57,233 bases of DNA from Mariniblastus sp. (GTDB lineage Bacteria; Planctomycetota; Planctomycetia; Pirellulales; Pirellulaceae), in the NCBI GenBank assembly GCA_029251085.1, contig JAQXDZ010000052.1, positions 1 to 57,233 of the forward strand, written 5' to 3'. The position numbers were made by a program, and so were the translations under genes. The notes beneath the pieces were generated by a model. That model was not told the origin of the DNA. It saw only the letters and a list, made by a program, of their open reading frames with translations, and did no database searches. Shown here piece by piece: positions 25,366 through 34,569 of the stretch; the stretch's first letter is position 1, and every line of letters starts with the position of its first letter.

Positions 25366-27993
25366 TCAGTTGATATAGAAAAATTCATTCGACATAAACA
25401 GAACCTGGCACAACGCCTCTAAATTTTTCTCTTTCCAGCGATATTCAGTTTGCGCGGGTTTTTCGGATAAAAACTCCACGAAGTTCACGATTTCGGAAGA
25501 TGTTGCCTGACGGCCTAATGTCAGGCTTACCAAGAGTTGGACCTGTTTCTCAGGTTGAGACTCTGCTTCAAGGATGCGATTGGCGAGGAACCTCGACTGC
25601 CGAGTCACGAAGGGTGAATTAAACAGGGCTAGTGCCTGGGTTGGGAGTGTCGAAGTTTTTCGTTTTTGGCAGGAAAAACTTCCGTCGGTCCCATCAAAAA
25701 GCTTGAGCACAGGAACGGGCATGGTTCTTCGAAGAAGAACATAAATCCCCCGTCGCCACAGCGCCTCACGGTCAATTTCATAGTCGATTGGCCAAGTTTC
25801 TTCCGGGCCTTTTTCAGTATTAAAAACGGCATCCCGCGGGATTGGCGGCATGACTGCAGGGCCATACATTGTCGAATTGAGGTTCCCGGCAGCAACCAGC
25901 ATTGAATCTCGCATCACTTCTGAGGTGATGCGACGCGAATTGAACCGGGAGAGGTAGATGTTCTCAGGATCGAGTTCCATGTGATTCAGCGTCACTCTCG
26001 AATCTTGACGGTAAGTCGCACTTGTAATGATCAGTCGGTGAATATGTTTGAGACTCCAGTTGTGATCAATCAATTCCATCGCGAGCCAGTCGAGCAACTC
26101 GGCATGGCTTGGAGTGTCTCCCTCAAGTCCAAAATCTCCAGCAGTAGTAACAAGCCCGCGTCCAAAATACTGTTGCCAGAGTCGGTTAACGATAACTCTC
26201 GCCACAATGGAACCAGCACCCTGGGAGGTGTCAGTTGTCCAATTCGCTAACGCGGATCTTGGAAGTGGTTCGGACTCGTTTGGAGCCCAATGTTGCCATT
26301 GACCCTCTTCCCAATTGTCGAGACCCGGAGTCAAGCAGGCAAGAAAACCTGGCCCAACCATCTCACCGCTATCTTTGTTTTTCAAATCACCATTTTCAAG
26401 AATGGCAGTTTTAGAGATTTTGCTCCCGCGTAAAGCAAGCCCTTGGGGCGGGCACGCGGGGAGAAGCCTCTTGTAATAGTGGATCTCTGCTTTCAGCTTT
26501 TCGTATCGTTCCTCATCTTCGGGAAGTGGAACGAAATCGTCATCCAGATACGAATCGTTAAAGTCTAAGCATCGTTTGCAAATCGAAATTAGTCGATCTT
26601 GTTCGAGGTCGTCTGGGTCGATTGGTTTTCTGAGAATGTCTTTCTCTTCTTCGGTGAAATTCTCGAGATCGGCAATGCTGTCTTCTTGCAAGCGTCGGTA
26701 CTGCATCTCATCCAATTCGTCCTGGCGAATTTTCACAGGGTCGTAGTACTTTCGGTAACCTTTGCCGCCTTCGGAATCGAGAAAGGCGTCTGTTCGTTCT
26801 GTTTCAGCGAAGATTGCAACCATGCGATAGTATTCTTCGGTTGAAACCTCGTCATAAAAGTGATCGTGGCAGCGGGCGCATCCAACGCTCATTCCGAGAA
26901 TGGCGGAACTGTAGGTGGAGACTTGCTTGTCCAGCTCATCCATTCGCTCGGATTCTTGCGGTCGAAACGTGTTGTAAGGGGCGGTGGTCATAAACCCGGT
27001 GGCGGCCACAGCCATGGCGTTGTTCGGTGCCAGTTCATCCCCCGCGACTTGCCAGCGCGTAAATTCGTCGAACGGAAGATCGTTATTCATTGCCCAGATC
27101 ACAAAGTCTCGGTACGTGTACGATTTTTCTCGTATTTCGTCTTCCTCGTAGCCATTGCTGTCGGCATAGCCGGCGACGTCCAGCCACATGCGAGCCCAGT
27201 GTTCTCCAAATCCGTCGTTATCGAGAAGTGCGTTGACGTAAGTGTCGTAGGTCAGTGTGGCCTGGAGATCTTGGTTTTGATTTTCTGACCAATAGTTCGA
27301 ACGAACTTCCGTCAAGGGAAGTCCCGTAAGATCGTAAGACAACCGTCTCGCCAGTCTGGCCTGCGATGCAGGTGGATTGGGAGAAAGGCCTGCGCTGAGC
27401 ATTTTTTCAAGTACGAATTGGTCGACTGGATTCTTGCACCACTCTTTAAATTCAGTTGCGACCTTTGGAACAACCGGACGACTCACACGTTTTAAAGACC
27501 AGTGGAGGGAATCCTCTTCTGGGGCGGTGGTTTCTGGATTTCCGGTCGCATTTCGGTAGAGGCGTTGGCCTTGGCTCTCGAAACCAGTGAAGTTGCTCGC
27601 AAGGTTCGCTGATTGGTATTTGACGAACGAGTGGGGTGAGACCATCCTGGGATTCGATTGTTTTAAATTGGCGATGTAGCTATGCGTTGAACTATCGATC
27701 TGCCTCGTCCATTTTTGTCTCTCGCGCCCGGTGACTCGATCATCGCGTGAAAGGGTGCTGAGAAGTTTTGAAACTCTTTCGGATTTTTCTTCGGACGCTT
27801 TGACGATCTCGCGTTGAATTAATTCACCATGTTTAATTTCCGCAACGTCTTCGCAATGCTGGGAAAAGCCGGTTTCGAACCAGTTAATGAAAACGAAAAG
27901 GCCGAATGCCTGAGCCGCGCATCCCAAGACAATCAAGCGTAGAGCCCGATATTTACTGTGCTTTCTTGTTTTTTTTGATTTGTGAGCAGTCAT
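25366..27993 (-). CDS. PSCyt2 (DUF1549) / PSD1 (DUF1553) protein, membrane-anchored, no PSCyt1
   Basis: An 875-residue protein. The N-terminus is basic (MTAHKSKKTRKHSKYRALRL), followed by one membrane segment around residues 20-40 acting as signal anchor. The PSCyt2 domain starts at VDQFVLEKMLSAGLSPNPP and includes a CARCHDHFYD motif (CxxCH). PSD1 begins near SIVARVIVNRLWQQYFGRGL and includes DFGLEGDTPSHAELLDWLA. The cytochrome-c-like PSCyt1 domain usual at the N-terminus is missing; that stretch is a charged linker of about 130 residues. The ATG at 27993 replaces a TTG eight codons upstream. Paired with the DUF1501 gene. Function unknown. Confidence 0.92.
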   Translation of the reverse strand: MTAHKSKKTRKHSKYRALRLIVLGCAAQAFGLFVFINWFETGFSQHCEDVAEIKHGELIQREIVKASEEKSERVSKLLSTLSRDDRVTGRERQKWTRQIDSSTHSYIANLKQSNPRMVSPHSFVKYQSANLASNFTGFESQGQRLYRNATGNPETTAPEEDSLHWSLKRVSRPVVPKVATEFKEWCKNPVDQFVLEKMLSAGLSPNPPASQARLARRLSYDLTGLPLTEVRSNYWSENQNQDLQATLTYDTYVNALLDNDGFGEHWARMWLDVAGYADSNGYEEDEIREKSYTYRDFVIWAMNNDLPFDEFTRWQVAGDELAPNNAMAVAATGFMTTAPYNTFRPQESERMDELDKQVSTYSSAILGMSVGCARCHDHFYDEVSTEEYYRMVAIFAETERTDAFLDSEGGKGYRKYYDPVKIRQDELDEMQYRRLQEDSIADLENFTEEEKDILRKPIDPDDLEQDRLISICKRCLDFNDSYLDDDFVPLPEDEERYEKLKAEIHYYKRLLPACPPQGLALRGSKISKTAILENGDLKNKDSGEMVGPGFLACLTPGLDNWEEGQWQHWAPNESEPLPRSALANWTTDTSQGAGSIVARVIVNRLWQQYFGRGLVTTAGDFGLEGDTPSHAELLDWLAMELIDHNWSLKHIHRLIITSATYRQDSRVTLNHMELDPENIYLSRFNSRRITSEVMRDSMLVAAGNLNSTMYGPAVMPPIPRDAVFNTEKGPEETWPIDYEIDREALWRRGIYVLLRRTMPVPVLKLFDGTDGSFSCQKRKTSTLPTQALALFNSPFVTRQSRFLANRILEAESQPEKQVQLLVSLTLGRQATSSEIVNFVEFLSEKPAQTEYRWKEKNLEALCQVLFMSNEFFYIN

Positions 27994-28138
27994 GTTTTTG
28001 GTGCGATTTTGGCTCAAAACGGTTTCCTATAGAAACGTAGCTTTTAAAAACGCACTAGGAACCCAAAGCGGTAATCTTTTTTATTGAAATTTTAATTCTT
28101 TTTTGCCCCGCACGACCAAACTCAACCTATCTTTCACA

Positions 28139-28175
28139 AAGGCAGCACCCTCATCCGAGGCAGTGCCGCCGCCTT
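28139..28175 (+). other. Hairpin in the leader of the tadE-like gene
   Basis: AAGGC/GCCTT outer arms and a continuous inner stem GCAC-CCTC / GAGG-CA-GTGC with a 4-base loop form a bulged hairpin. It lies about 60 bases before the start codon at 28238. Possible mRNA leader structure. Confidence 0.45.
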
Positions 28176-28237
28176 ATTAATTATTAATTGCGTTTAATTC
28201 CCCGCTCACAAACCATCCTCCTACCCGTTGAAATAGA

Positions 28238-28888
28238 ATGAAAAATTCTCCCGCCAAACCTACGAAAGCCAGATATCGACGCGCACGACTCGGCGCTGCA
28301 GCAATCGAGTTCGCTTGCGTGCTTCCCTTTCTCGTGCTGTTTTTAATGGGCTCGGTTGAAGTCGGCCGAGGCGTCATGGTGAAACATGTTCTCGAAGAAG
28401 CAGCCAGGGCGGGTTGCCGAGTCGCTGTTTTTGAAAGCAGCAGTGCGGCTGATGTGCAATCGATCGTCGGAACCGCTATGGACGCTGCCAATCTGAGCAG
28501 TGCTAACTACACCGTTACAATTGATCCCCCGAATCCTCAGGGTCTGCAGGCATTTCAACCCGTTACTGTTTCGATCGAAATGAACTTCGCAGACGTTTCT
28601 TGGATCCCCACGACCTTCCTCAAAGGGAAGTCAGTTGGCGGCGTTTGCGTAATGCCGGCCGAGGGTGATGGCGTTTCCGACCCAACGAAGAAGGCGCCTT
28701 CCGGGAAGAAGAACAAGAAAGACGACAAGGACGACAAGGACGACAAGGACGACAAGGACGACAAAGGAAAGAGCAAGAAGGACGACAAGAAGGGAAAGAA
28801 GGACGACAAGAAGGGAAAGAAGGACGACAAGAAGGGAAAGAAGGACGACAAGGACGACAAAGGAAAGAGCAAGAAGGGGAAGAAGTAG
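28238..28888 (+). CDS. TadE-like pseudopilin-type protein with Lys/Asp repeat tail
   Basis: A 216-residue protein. Residues about 14-60 carry the TadE motif: LGAAAIEFACVLPFLVLFLM, then VEVGRGVMVKHVLEEAARAG. This gives a membrane helix and a pilin-like amphipathic helix. The middle part (to about residue 150) is beta-like. The last 60 residues consist almost only of Lys, Asp, Gly and Ser, built from Asp-Asp-Lys repeats. Normal TadE proteins end after the folded part. TadG follows 80 bases downstream. No Tad secretion ATPase or platform gene is in the window. The tail could bind divalent metal, DNA or matrix polymers; that is inference. Confidence 0.87.
   Translation: MKNSPAKPTKARYRRARLGAAAIEFACVLPFLVLFLMGSVEVGRGVMVKHVLEEAARAGCRVAVFESSSAADVQSIVGTAMDAANLSSANYTVTIDPPNPQGLQAFQPVTVSIEMNFADVSWIPTTFLKGKSVGGVCVMPAEGDGVSDPTKKAPSGKKNKKDDKDDKDDKDDKDDKGKSKKDDKKGKKDDKKGKKDDKKGKKDDKDDKGKSKKGKK
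28721..28885 (+). repeat. Nested tandem repeats coding the TadE-like tail
   Basis: Five consecutive GACGACAAG/A nonamers (28721-28765) are followed by a GGAAAGAGCAAGAAG spacer and three perfect copies of a 21-base unit beginning GACGACAAGAAGGG (28781-28843). Two more nonamers and a second spacer copy close the array. All units are multiples of three, so copy-number change would keep frame. Confidence 0.9.
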
Positions 28889-28967
28889 TAGTGGGACTGT
28901 GGCTTGCGACTAGCGATGACCACTGCTGGCCTTTAACCAAGATGACGCTTTTTGAGGAACTGATACG

Positions 28968-30095
28968 GTGAAAACCATTCCAACAAACTTAAAAAACCAG
29001 ATGAGAGTAAAACGTCGCGGATCTGTCGTCGTAACGATGCCTGTGATACTCGGCGGATTGATATTTGTGGCTGCCATCATGGTTGATATTGGCTCTTTTT
29101 ATGTCAACAAATCTCAGATGCAGAACGCCGCGGATGCTGCCGCCATTGCCGCAGCGATGAAAATTGGTAACGATCGGTCGGCAGCCTCTCTCGAGACCGC
29201 GAAAGCCTACGCTTCCGATTTTGCTAACAAGAACCAAGTTGGACGAGGTGATGTTTTAGTCGCTGACGATATCTCTATGGGGATTTGGGATTACTCTGGC
29301 GGGGGATTTTCTCCCGGTGCAGATGTTAACAATGCCAATTCATTTCAAATTACAGTTCGAAGAGGTGGAGCAGCATCAGACGGCCTTGGTTCTTACTTCG
29401 CGCGATGTTTCGGTCTGAATGATTTCGAAGCCGTTGCTAAATCGACGGTTGTCATGTCGGGTGCTTCAGCAGCCGTTGGGGTACCGTTGGCGTTGCGAGC
29501 ACCTGGTTTTGGCGCGATCAACCCAAAGTTGACACAAACCAATCCAAATTTTGACGGGCCCTGTTGCCCGGATGATAATGTTGAGTTTGCAGTCGGGGAT
29601 ACGGTTGTTTTGATGGCGACCGGGAACAACAAGGTGACCTCCCATTTGGCGTTAGAATTTACAAATAGAGCCAACATGTACAAACTCCTGGATGGGTCGT
29701 CGGATGGCATGGTTATGCGAGTGGGTGACGAAGTCGCTGTTCATGATATGGGGACAAAGCCTAGAAACTTTCGTTGGAAATTGGAACAGAGAACCCTGTT
29801 ATCGGAAGACGATCCCAAGCGTTGCATTGTCGTGCCAGTCGTGGAGCTGCTAAGTGACTCAAAAAACGGTGCAGGAAAAATTAATAAAAAGGTTCGGATT
29901 TGTGATTTTGTCTGCGTTTATGTTTGGAAGAAAATGAGTTACCAGGTCATCAATCCGAGTAATTCAAGCAAGAAGCTAACGCAGTCGGTAATTTTGGGCC
30001 AAATCCGAAACCGTCGTGCCGCTACGATTGGTGGCGGTCAGACCCCCAGTGGTGCCGGCGGAAAGTCCGTCACGTCCGCTGCTTTGGTAAACTGA
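28968..30095 (+). CDS. TadG-like protein
   Basis: A 375-residue membrane-anchored protein. It begins with a GTG at 28968 (GAGG ten bases upstream), giving a basic N-terminus and then SVVVTMPVILGGLIFVAAIM as a membrane helix. The motif SQMQNAADAAAIAAAMKIG is the TadG/Flp 'putative Tad pilin-like' signature. An alternative ATG lies at 29001. The rest is an external beta-rich domain with a CC-containing loop (GPCCPDDN) and a Gly/Ser tail. It follows the TadE-like gene and is probably co-transcribed. A terminator lies 68 bases after the stop. Confidence 0.85.
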   Translation: MKTIPTNLKNQMRVKRRGSVVVTMPVILGGLIFVAAIMVDIGSFYVNKSQMQNAADAAAIAAAMKIGNDRSAASLETAKAYASDFANKNQVGRGDVLVADDISMGIWDYSGGGFSPGADVNNANSFQITVRRGGAASDGLGSYFARCFGLNDFEAVAKSTVVMSGASAAVGVPLALRAPGFGAINPKLTQTNPNFDGPCCPDDNVEFAVGDTVVLMATGNNKVTSHLALEFTNRANMYKLLDGSSDGMVMRVGDEVAVHDMGTKPRNFRWKLEQRTLLSEDDPKRCIVVPVVELLSDSKNGAGKINKKVRICDFVCVYVWKKMSYQVINPSNSSKKLTQSVILGQIRNRRAATIGGGQTPSGAGGKSVTSAALVN

Positions 30096-30162
30096 CCGAA
30101 CGTTTAAAAACTAAGACCGCGAAGATTAGATTCCAGCCGTCAGATTGAATTAGCTATTGAGG

Positions 30163-30198
30163 AAAGCGAAGCACTGCTGATGCGGGCTTCGCTTTTTT
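30163..30198 (+). terminator. Rho-independent terminator after tadG-like gene
   Basis: AAAGCGAAGC (30163-30172) pairs with GCTTCGCTTT (30186-30195) across a 13-base loop, followed by further T residues. Confidence 0.88.
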
Positions 30199-30336
30199 GT
30201 TGCGCGTTCGTTTATCAAAAAATCGAAATTAATCGCGTGGGTTTGAAATCGCAGGTTGCGGATAAATCTCGCAGTGTTTCGGTTTAGTCAGCGATTTACT
30301 GTTGAGTAACCGTCTGGCAAACCTGTCCTCTGTTTC

Positions 30337-31608
30337 TTAGTTGTCCGTCCCGATGCAGAACAGATGGTCTGCTCCGCGAAGTAAAATTCGGCCACTGGAA
30401 AACACGGGGGTCGCCGCGATTTTTTCTCCCATGTCATTTTGCGACACGACTTCCATACCGTTTTCATCAATTTGAATAACAGCCACAACGCCGTCTTCGC
30501 GGGCACAGTAAAGCAGGTCTCCAGCAAGAATCGGGGACGAGTAGTATTTGGCTCGTGCCCGTGGAATTGCATCCTGCCAAAAATCCTTTCCCGTTTCTGC
30601 GTTCAGGTAGTTCAATTGTCCTTTGTCTGAGAGCACGATCATTTTTCCATCGCGGCCAACTGGAGTGGGACAGTCGGCGCCAAGGTCGTTTCGTTCCCAA
30701 AGTCGTCTGGTCGAAGTGATATCTCCGCTACCTCCGAGTTTTACACCGGCACAAAATTTTGTTCGGCCATAAGGGACTACCGCGATTCCGTTGGTAACTC
30801 CGGGAGAGGCGATTACTCTCCACATGGGATTGTCCTCGGGATTGAATCCTTCACATTTCCAGATGAGTTTGCCATCTTTGGGGTGGTGACCAGAGAGGCG
30901 ATCAGCTCCCCAAATCACGATCGTTTCTTGCCCGTCAATTTCGGTGACGATTGGAGTCGTGTATGACTGGCCTGATTCTTTTTGAACGGGGAATGTTCGA
31001 TCTGCCTTCCAATTAACAGAGCCATCCTCAAGGTTGAGCGCGACGATATAAGATTCGCCTTCCTGCATCACGGCAATCACCAGGTTTCCGCCAGCGAGTA
31101 CGGGAGATGTGCCAAGGTCCCACCACAAGGTGTCCTCGCCAAACTTCTCCTGCAAATTGAGCTTCCAGTTAAGTTTGCCGTCGAGCGTAAGTGACGCAAC
31201 GGTTCCACTCTTAAAATAAACGTAGATGTTTTTTCCGTCCGTGATGGGAGACGAATTTGATCCACTACCATTTTTATGTTTCCCCGGTCGCTCTGGGCCA
31301 AAGGTCGTTTTCCAATTTAATTTTCCGTTCCAATCGTATGACTGAACGCTGTCGTTACCATTGTCCCCGCCAGTAACAAAGATTTTCTTGTCCCAGACCA
31401 CTGGCGTACTGCTTCCCGGTCCGGGAAGTTTGATTTTCCAAAGCACATTTTCATCTTTCGAAAACTCGGTTGGGTAGGCTCCCGGAGCGACGACGCTATC
31501 CCCTGTCGGTCCACGCCATTGAGGCCAGTTATCTGCATTGCTGCTGTTCACGTTGCAATGGGCCGCAATCAAAATGGCAATTAAAAAAATGATTAAATTT
31601 AGTTTCAT
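30337..31608 (-). CDS. Secreted PQQ-like beta-propeller protein (BamB-like)
   Basis: A 423-residue exported protein. The ATG at 31608 gives a signal peptide (MKLNLIIFLIAILIAAHCNV). The mature N-terminus NWPQWRGPTGD is the standard opening of planctomycete PQQ-propeller proteins. Blade repeats recur, for example VVWDKKIFVTGGDNG, DGKNIYVYFKSGTVASL, GDLLYCAREDGVVAVI and FSSGRILLRGADHLFCIG. These propellers can bind proteins or PQQ; the residues needed for dehydrogenase activity are not evident. It is alone in its unit and convergent with tadG. The start at 31626 would be a TTG. Confidence 0.9.
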   Translation of the reverse strand: MKLNLIIFLIAILIAAHCNVNSSNADNWPQWRGPTGDSVVAPGAYPTEFSKDENVLWKIKLPGPGSSTPVVWDKKIFVTGGDNGNDSVQSYDWNGKLNWKTTFGPERPGKHKNGSGSNSSPITDGKNIYVYFKSGTVASLTLDGKLNWKLNLQEKFGEDTLWWDLGTSPVLAGGNLVIAVMQEGESYIVALNLEDGSVNWKADRTFPVQKESGQSYTTPIVTEIDGQETIVIWGADRLSGHHPKDGKLIWKCEGFNPEDNPMWRVIASPGVTNGIAVVPYGRTKFCAGVKLGGSGDITSTRRLWERNDLGADCPTPVGRDGKMIVLSDKGQLNYLNAETGKDFWQDAIPRARAKYYSSPILAGDLLYCAREDGVVAVIQIDENGMEVVSQNDMGEKIAATPVFSSGRILLRGADHLFCIGTDN

Positions 31609-31761
31609 GGATTTGACGGCTTTCAAATTGCTTTTGCTTTAAGACAGGATTGTTGGCAGTTTTCCCAACGGCACTTCAATAGAATAACCTGCTGCCAGTA
31701 ATGTTCCAAATCGGTGTTTATTTTCTACTGCAGGTGACGCTGGTGGTCGGCCATTCCATGA

Positions 31762-33153
31762 TTAGCTATCGAGGATTGATTTTTTCAACCAGGCGTTGGC
31801 GAACCGAGCCTCAGGGTCATGCTGTTTTACAATTTCCCTGAATTCTCTTAACTGAGGGAAGAGTTTCTGGTTGGCGGATGGAGAGAGTGGATTGAATTTT
31901 CCCCAATGGCAGCGGGCATTGAATTTCTTCTCCATCGAGATGGCTAACGAATTGGCGAATTCAAAAAATCCGGACCTTTGGTGTGGCGATTGATAACTAA
32001 TGAAGCTGATCGAGTACCAATCTTCTTCGCTAGCTAGATCGGCTGGACTGGTCATCGAAATGAGCGTGTCATCGGTGCGAATGCGGCGGACGCAGATGGG
32101 GTAATGGTGGCAATAGGGTGGGCGATTCTGTTTGTTCACGGATGCTGACGGTTGCTCAGGGTTCGAGCAATCAGCAAATGAAATGATCATCTCTCGGGCG
32201 TGATTAAGGGCGGCTTCCAAATCTGAGCGGAGAACAAATAGTTCAATCTCGATGTGTCGGAAGCGATCGTGGTCCATGGTGAGAATCGTGTGCGAGTCGT
32301 CCGTAACAAGCCAGTTTTGAATAATCGTCTTTGGTAAAATCCGTTGGTAGAAAATGCGAATGAAACGGGGCATGCTCAGGAATCGTGTGAGCAGGACGAT
32401 CACTACGTGCAGCAACCAGTCAATGCCGAGTAGCCAGTAGATGCGGTAAAAAAGTGCAGTTCGACTGGTGGCCGTCGAAGTTTCGCGGCGATGCTGACAA
32501 TAGAAATCCCAACTCCATGGCATTAAGAAAAACTGTTGAAGCGGATACTGTTTTTCCATTTCCAAAATTTGCGTTAGCGAGTTGTATTGTTCCGTGTGTT
32601 CTTCAATTTGATAGGCGGAGCGAACTTCAATTTCAATTTCAACAATAACGCCAAGCAAGCCTAACGAGCATTTCGCGGCCTGCAGTTCAGCTCCGTTGTC
32701 GAGCTCTGAAATAACAGGGTCTCCCGACGGTTCTTCGTAGTGAGCGAGCCGAACACGACGGATGTAATGTGAGAGACTGTGCTTGCCAGAACCATGGGTT
32801 CCTGTCGCTGTTGCGCCGGCGATAGTTTGTTCGTCAATTAAACCAACCGATGGAAGTGTTAGGCCATGCCTTTTTAAAAACTTAAGTAGATGTTTGATTT
32901 TACAGCCGGAACCAACGCGAACGGACTGGCGATTGGGGTTCAATTGGATTTGGGTCAGATGCCTAGTGCTAATCAATAGCCCGTCGGTTTTAATTGCATC
33001 GCTCCAGGCGTGTCTGCTGCCCATGACCCGTACGGGCAACCCTCGATGTTGCCGCAGTAATTCAATGACCCCATGTTCATTCTTTGGCTCGGCAAAAACC
33101 GTTGGCGAGAACGAAACGTTTTTACCAAAATTATGAACCAAAGTTTTGGCCAT
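31762..33153 (-). CDS. FAD-binding lactone oxidase-type protein
   Basis: A 463-residue flavoprotein of the VAO superfamily, related to D-arabinono-1,4-lactone and L-gulonolactone oxidases. The FAD-binding pattern is VRVMGSRHAWSDAI, SVRVGSGCKIKHLLKFL and TIAGATATGTHGSGKHSLSH. The C-terminal ALO domain carries the substrate-binding CHWGKFNPLS (HWGK motif). A hydrophobic stretch about residues 235-260 could be membrane-associated. It probably oxidises a sugar lactone or polyol. No electron-acceptor gene is adjacent. The ATG at 33153 starts MAKTLVHNFGKN, a good family fit. Confidence 0.9.
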   Translation of the reverse strand: MAKTLVHNFGKNVSFSPTVFAEPKNEHGVIELLRQHRGLPVRVMGSRHAWSDAIKTDGLLISTRHLTQIQLNPNRQSVRVGSGCKIKHLLKFLKRHGLTLPSVGLIDEQTIAGATATGTHGSGKHSLSHYIRRVRLAHYEEPSGDPVISELDNGAELQAAKCSLGLLGVIVEIEIEVRSAYQIEEHTEQYNSLTQILEMEKQYPLQQFFLMPWSWDFYCQHRRETSTATSRTALFYRIYWLLGIDWLLHVVIVLLTRFLSMPRFIRIFYQRILPKTIIQNWLVTDDSHTILTMDHDRFRHIEIELFVLRSDLEAALNHAREMIISFADCSNPEQPSASVNKQNRPPYCHHYPICVRRIRTDDTLISMTSPADLASEEDWYSISFISYQSPHQRSGFFEFANSLAISMEKKFNARCHWGKFNPLSPSANQKLFPQLREFREIVKQHDPEARFANAWLKKSILDS

Positions 33154-33613
33154 GTAATTACTGTCGACTGGAGAGAATGGTATTAGGAGGCGAGTTGCGT
33201 TACACGAGTGCAGATTAGCTTAACGGTTGGTTAACCAGAGTCACCTTGGAAGTCATCTGGTTCGTGTGAAAATCTGGATGTTTCTTGTTGGAGCTCAGGT
33301 CAGTGGGTTGGCTCAAGTAAGAATTAGGCGGTTGGGCGGTGAACGTTTCAAGGCACTGCGTGGATTGGAAAGCCTGTTTAGAACAACGCAAGGCGGGCGG
33401 ATTGTGCCCGAGATTGGACTTTGAGCTTGAGTTTTAAGTTGGTTTTTGCCGTTTCTGTGGCGTTGGTAAGCCCACTGGATGTGATTGTTTCGGGGGCTCG
33501 GTCGTGAAAGTCGGATTATATCTATTAAATCGATGGAACTCCGGTGGAAATCTAATTATCATGTCGCAAACACCTCACGCTAGTCTTCCCTTGATTTGCT
33601 TTACGAGATTGAA
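33154..33613. other. Long divergent intergenic region without a recognised gene
   Basis: This 460-base region separates the lactone oxidase and PEP-CTERM genes. A 65-codon plus-strand frame (33227-33424) has no start signal or protein character that I can support. No strong hairpin or repeat was found. Confidence 0.4.
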
Positions 33614-34237
33614 ATGATTCGAGCTCTAACTCTCCTTCCTGTATTCTTGCTCAGTGTTCTCGCCTTAGCTCCGACTCAAGGAACTGCTGACGTCTTTATT
33701 GACTACGGTGTCAACGAGGGGGGCGTTATTTTTATCGACCTTCACGCCGAAACGGCGAACCAGGCGGTTCATTTTTTTGCGACTGGAATAGTTGCCGAAA
33801 GTGGAGCAGATGGACTTGAGTTTGATGTGCAAGTAGGAGACGGCGGCGCTTTTTTAGGTGGAACCGACACCGCACCCACCATCACTTCCATTGACTTAAT
33901 CACTGGGACGGTATGGGAATCTTCGAGTCCGACCCAATCAGATCCTGAGGTGCATCCACTGATTCGTCAGAGCACCGTTGATACCGCGTCGTTGGTTTCT
34001 TCCGATGGCCAGATTGGAACGATCGTTTTTGACACTACCGGGTTTGGTGTTGGCGAAATTGACTTTCGCCTTTCAGGGGTAGCAGGTTCTTTTAATACGA
34101 CTTTCTTTCAGGGAGTCAACTCACTAACAACGGTTGCCCCGAATGCCATCATTCGAGTCACGGCCGTTCCGGAACCCGCGTCTGGATTGTTTATTTTTGC
34201 GGGTTTAGTTGGAGTGGCGTTGCGTCGTAGGCGGTAA
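33614..34237 (+). CDS. PEP-CTERM sorting domain protein
   Basis: A 207-residue exported protein. The ATG at 33614 gives MIRALTLLPVFLLSVLALAP as signal peptide; the open frame six codons earlier would begin with TTG. The mature domain is a beta-sandwich-like sequence with VFIDYGVNEGGVIFIDLHAE, similar to secreted planctomycete PEP-CTERM proteins. The C-terminus is AVPEPASGLFIFAGLVGVAL then Arg-Arg-Arg-Arg, a complete sorting signal. It is not closely similar to the other PEP-CTERM protein (2289-3002) outside the tail. Role unknown. Confidence 0.88.
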   Translation: MIRALTLLPVFLLSVLALAPTQGTADVFIDYGVNEGGVIFIDLHAETANQAVHFFATGIVAESGADGLEFDVQVGDGGAFLGGTDTAPTITSIDLITGTVWESSSPTQSDPEVHPLIRQSTVDTASLVSSDGQIGTIVFDTTGFGVGEIDFRLSGVAGSFNTTFFQGVNSLTTVAPNAIIRVTAVPEPASGLFIFAGLVGVALRRRR

Positions 34238-34569
34238 TTGCATCGGTAGCGGTTCGCGGTATTTAGCGTTTCCCTGGTCCCCGCGGCCTGACACGCAAAC
34301 CCAGGATTGGCGTCTGTCCGCGGTTCTTGCCGGTCGCTTCCGGTCTCGTTGTTCGATACGTTCATTGCCGAATCTTGGCTGAAGGTTCGTGTCTTGGCGG
34401 CGTTTCCCTCTAAAAACCGTTTGTGGTTCTAGATTTGTAATCTGGGCCTGATTGGTAGCGTCACTTTTACCTTTCTTTGATCGAGTATATCGCAGTAAAA
34501 ACTTTACAATTGTAGCGGTTGTAATTAAATTACCGGTTCCCCCATCGATTCAACATTAGGACCCTCCCC
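34238..34569. other. Intergenic region before the giant metalloprotease
   Basis: A gap of 332 bases. Two CCGCGG sites about 35 bases apart and an A/T-rich stretch just before the gene are the only notable features. Nothing here can be called a gene or a promoter with confidence. Confidence 0.35.

Noticed and set aside
28721..28885. Possible CRISPR array
   Set aside because: The units are 9 and 21 bases, contiguous and coding, with no spacers and no cas genes.
28620..28940. Long open frames on both strands over the TadE tail
   Set aside because: They are by-products of the GACGACAAG-type repeats, which stay open in several frames; only the TadE frame has a start, domain and neighbour.
33227..33424. 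65-codon frame in the 33 kb gap
   Set aside because: No ribosome site, composition not protein-like, no recognisable family.
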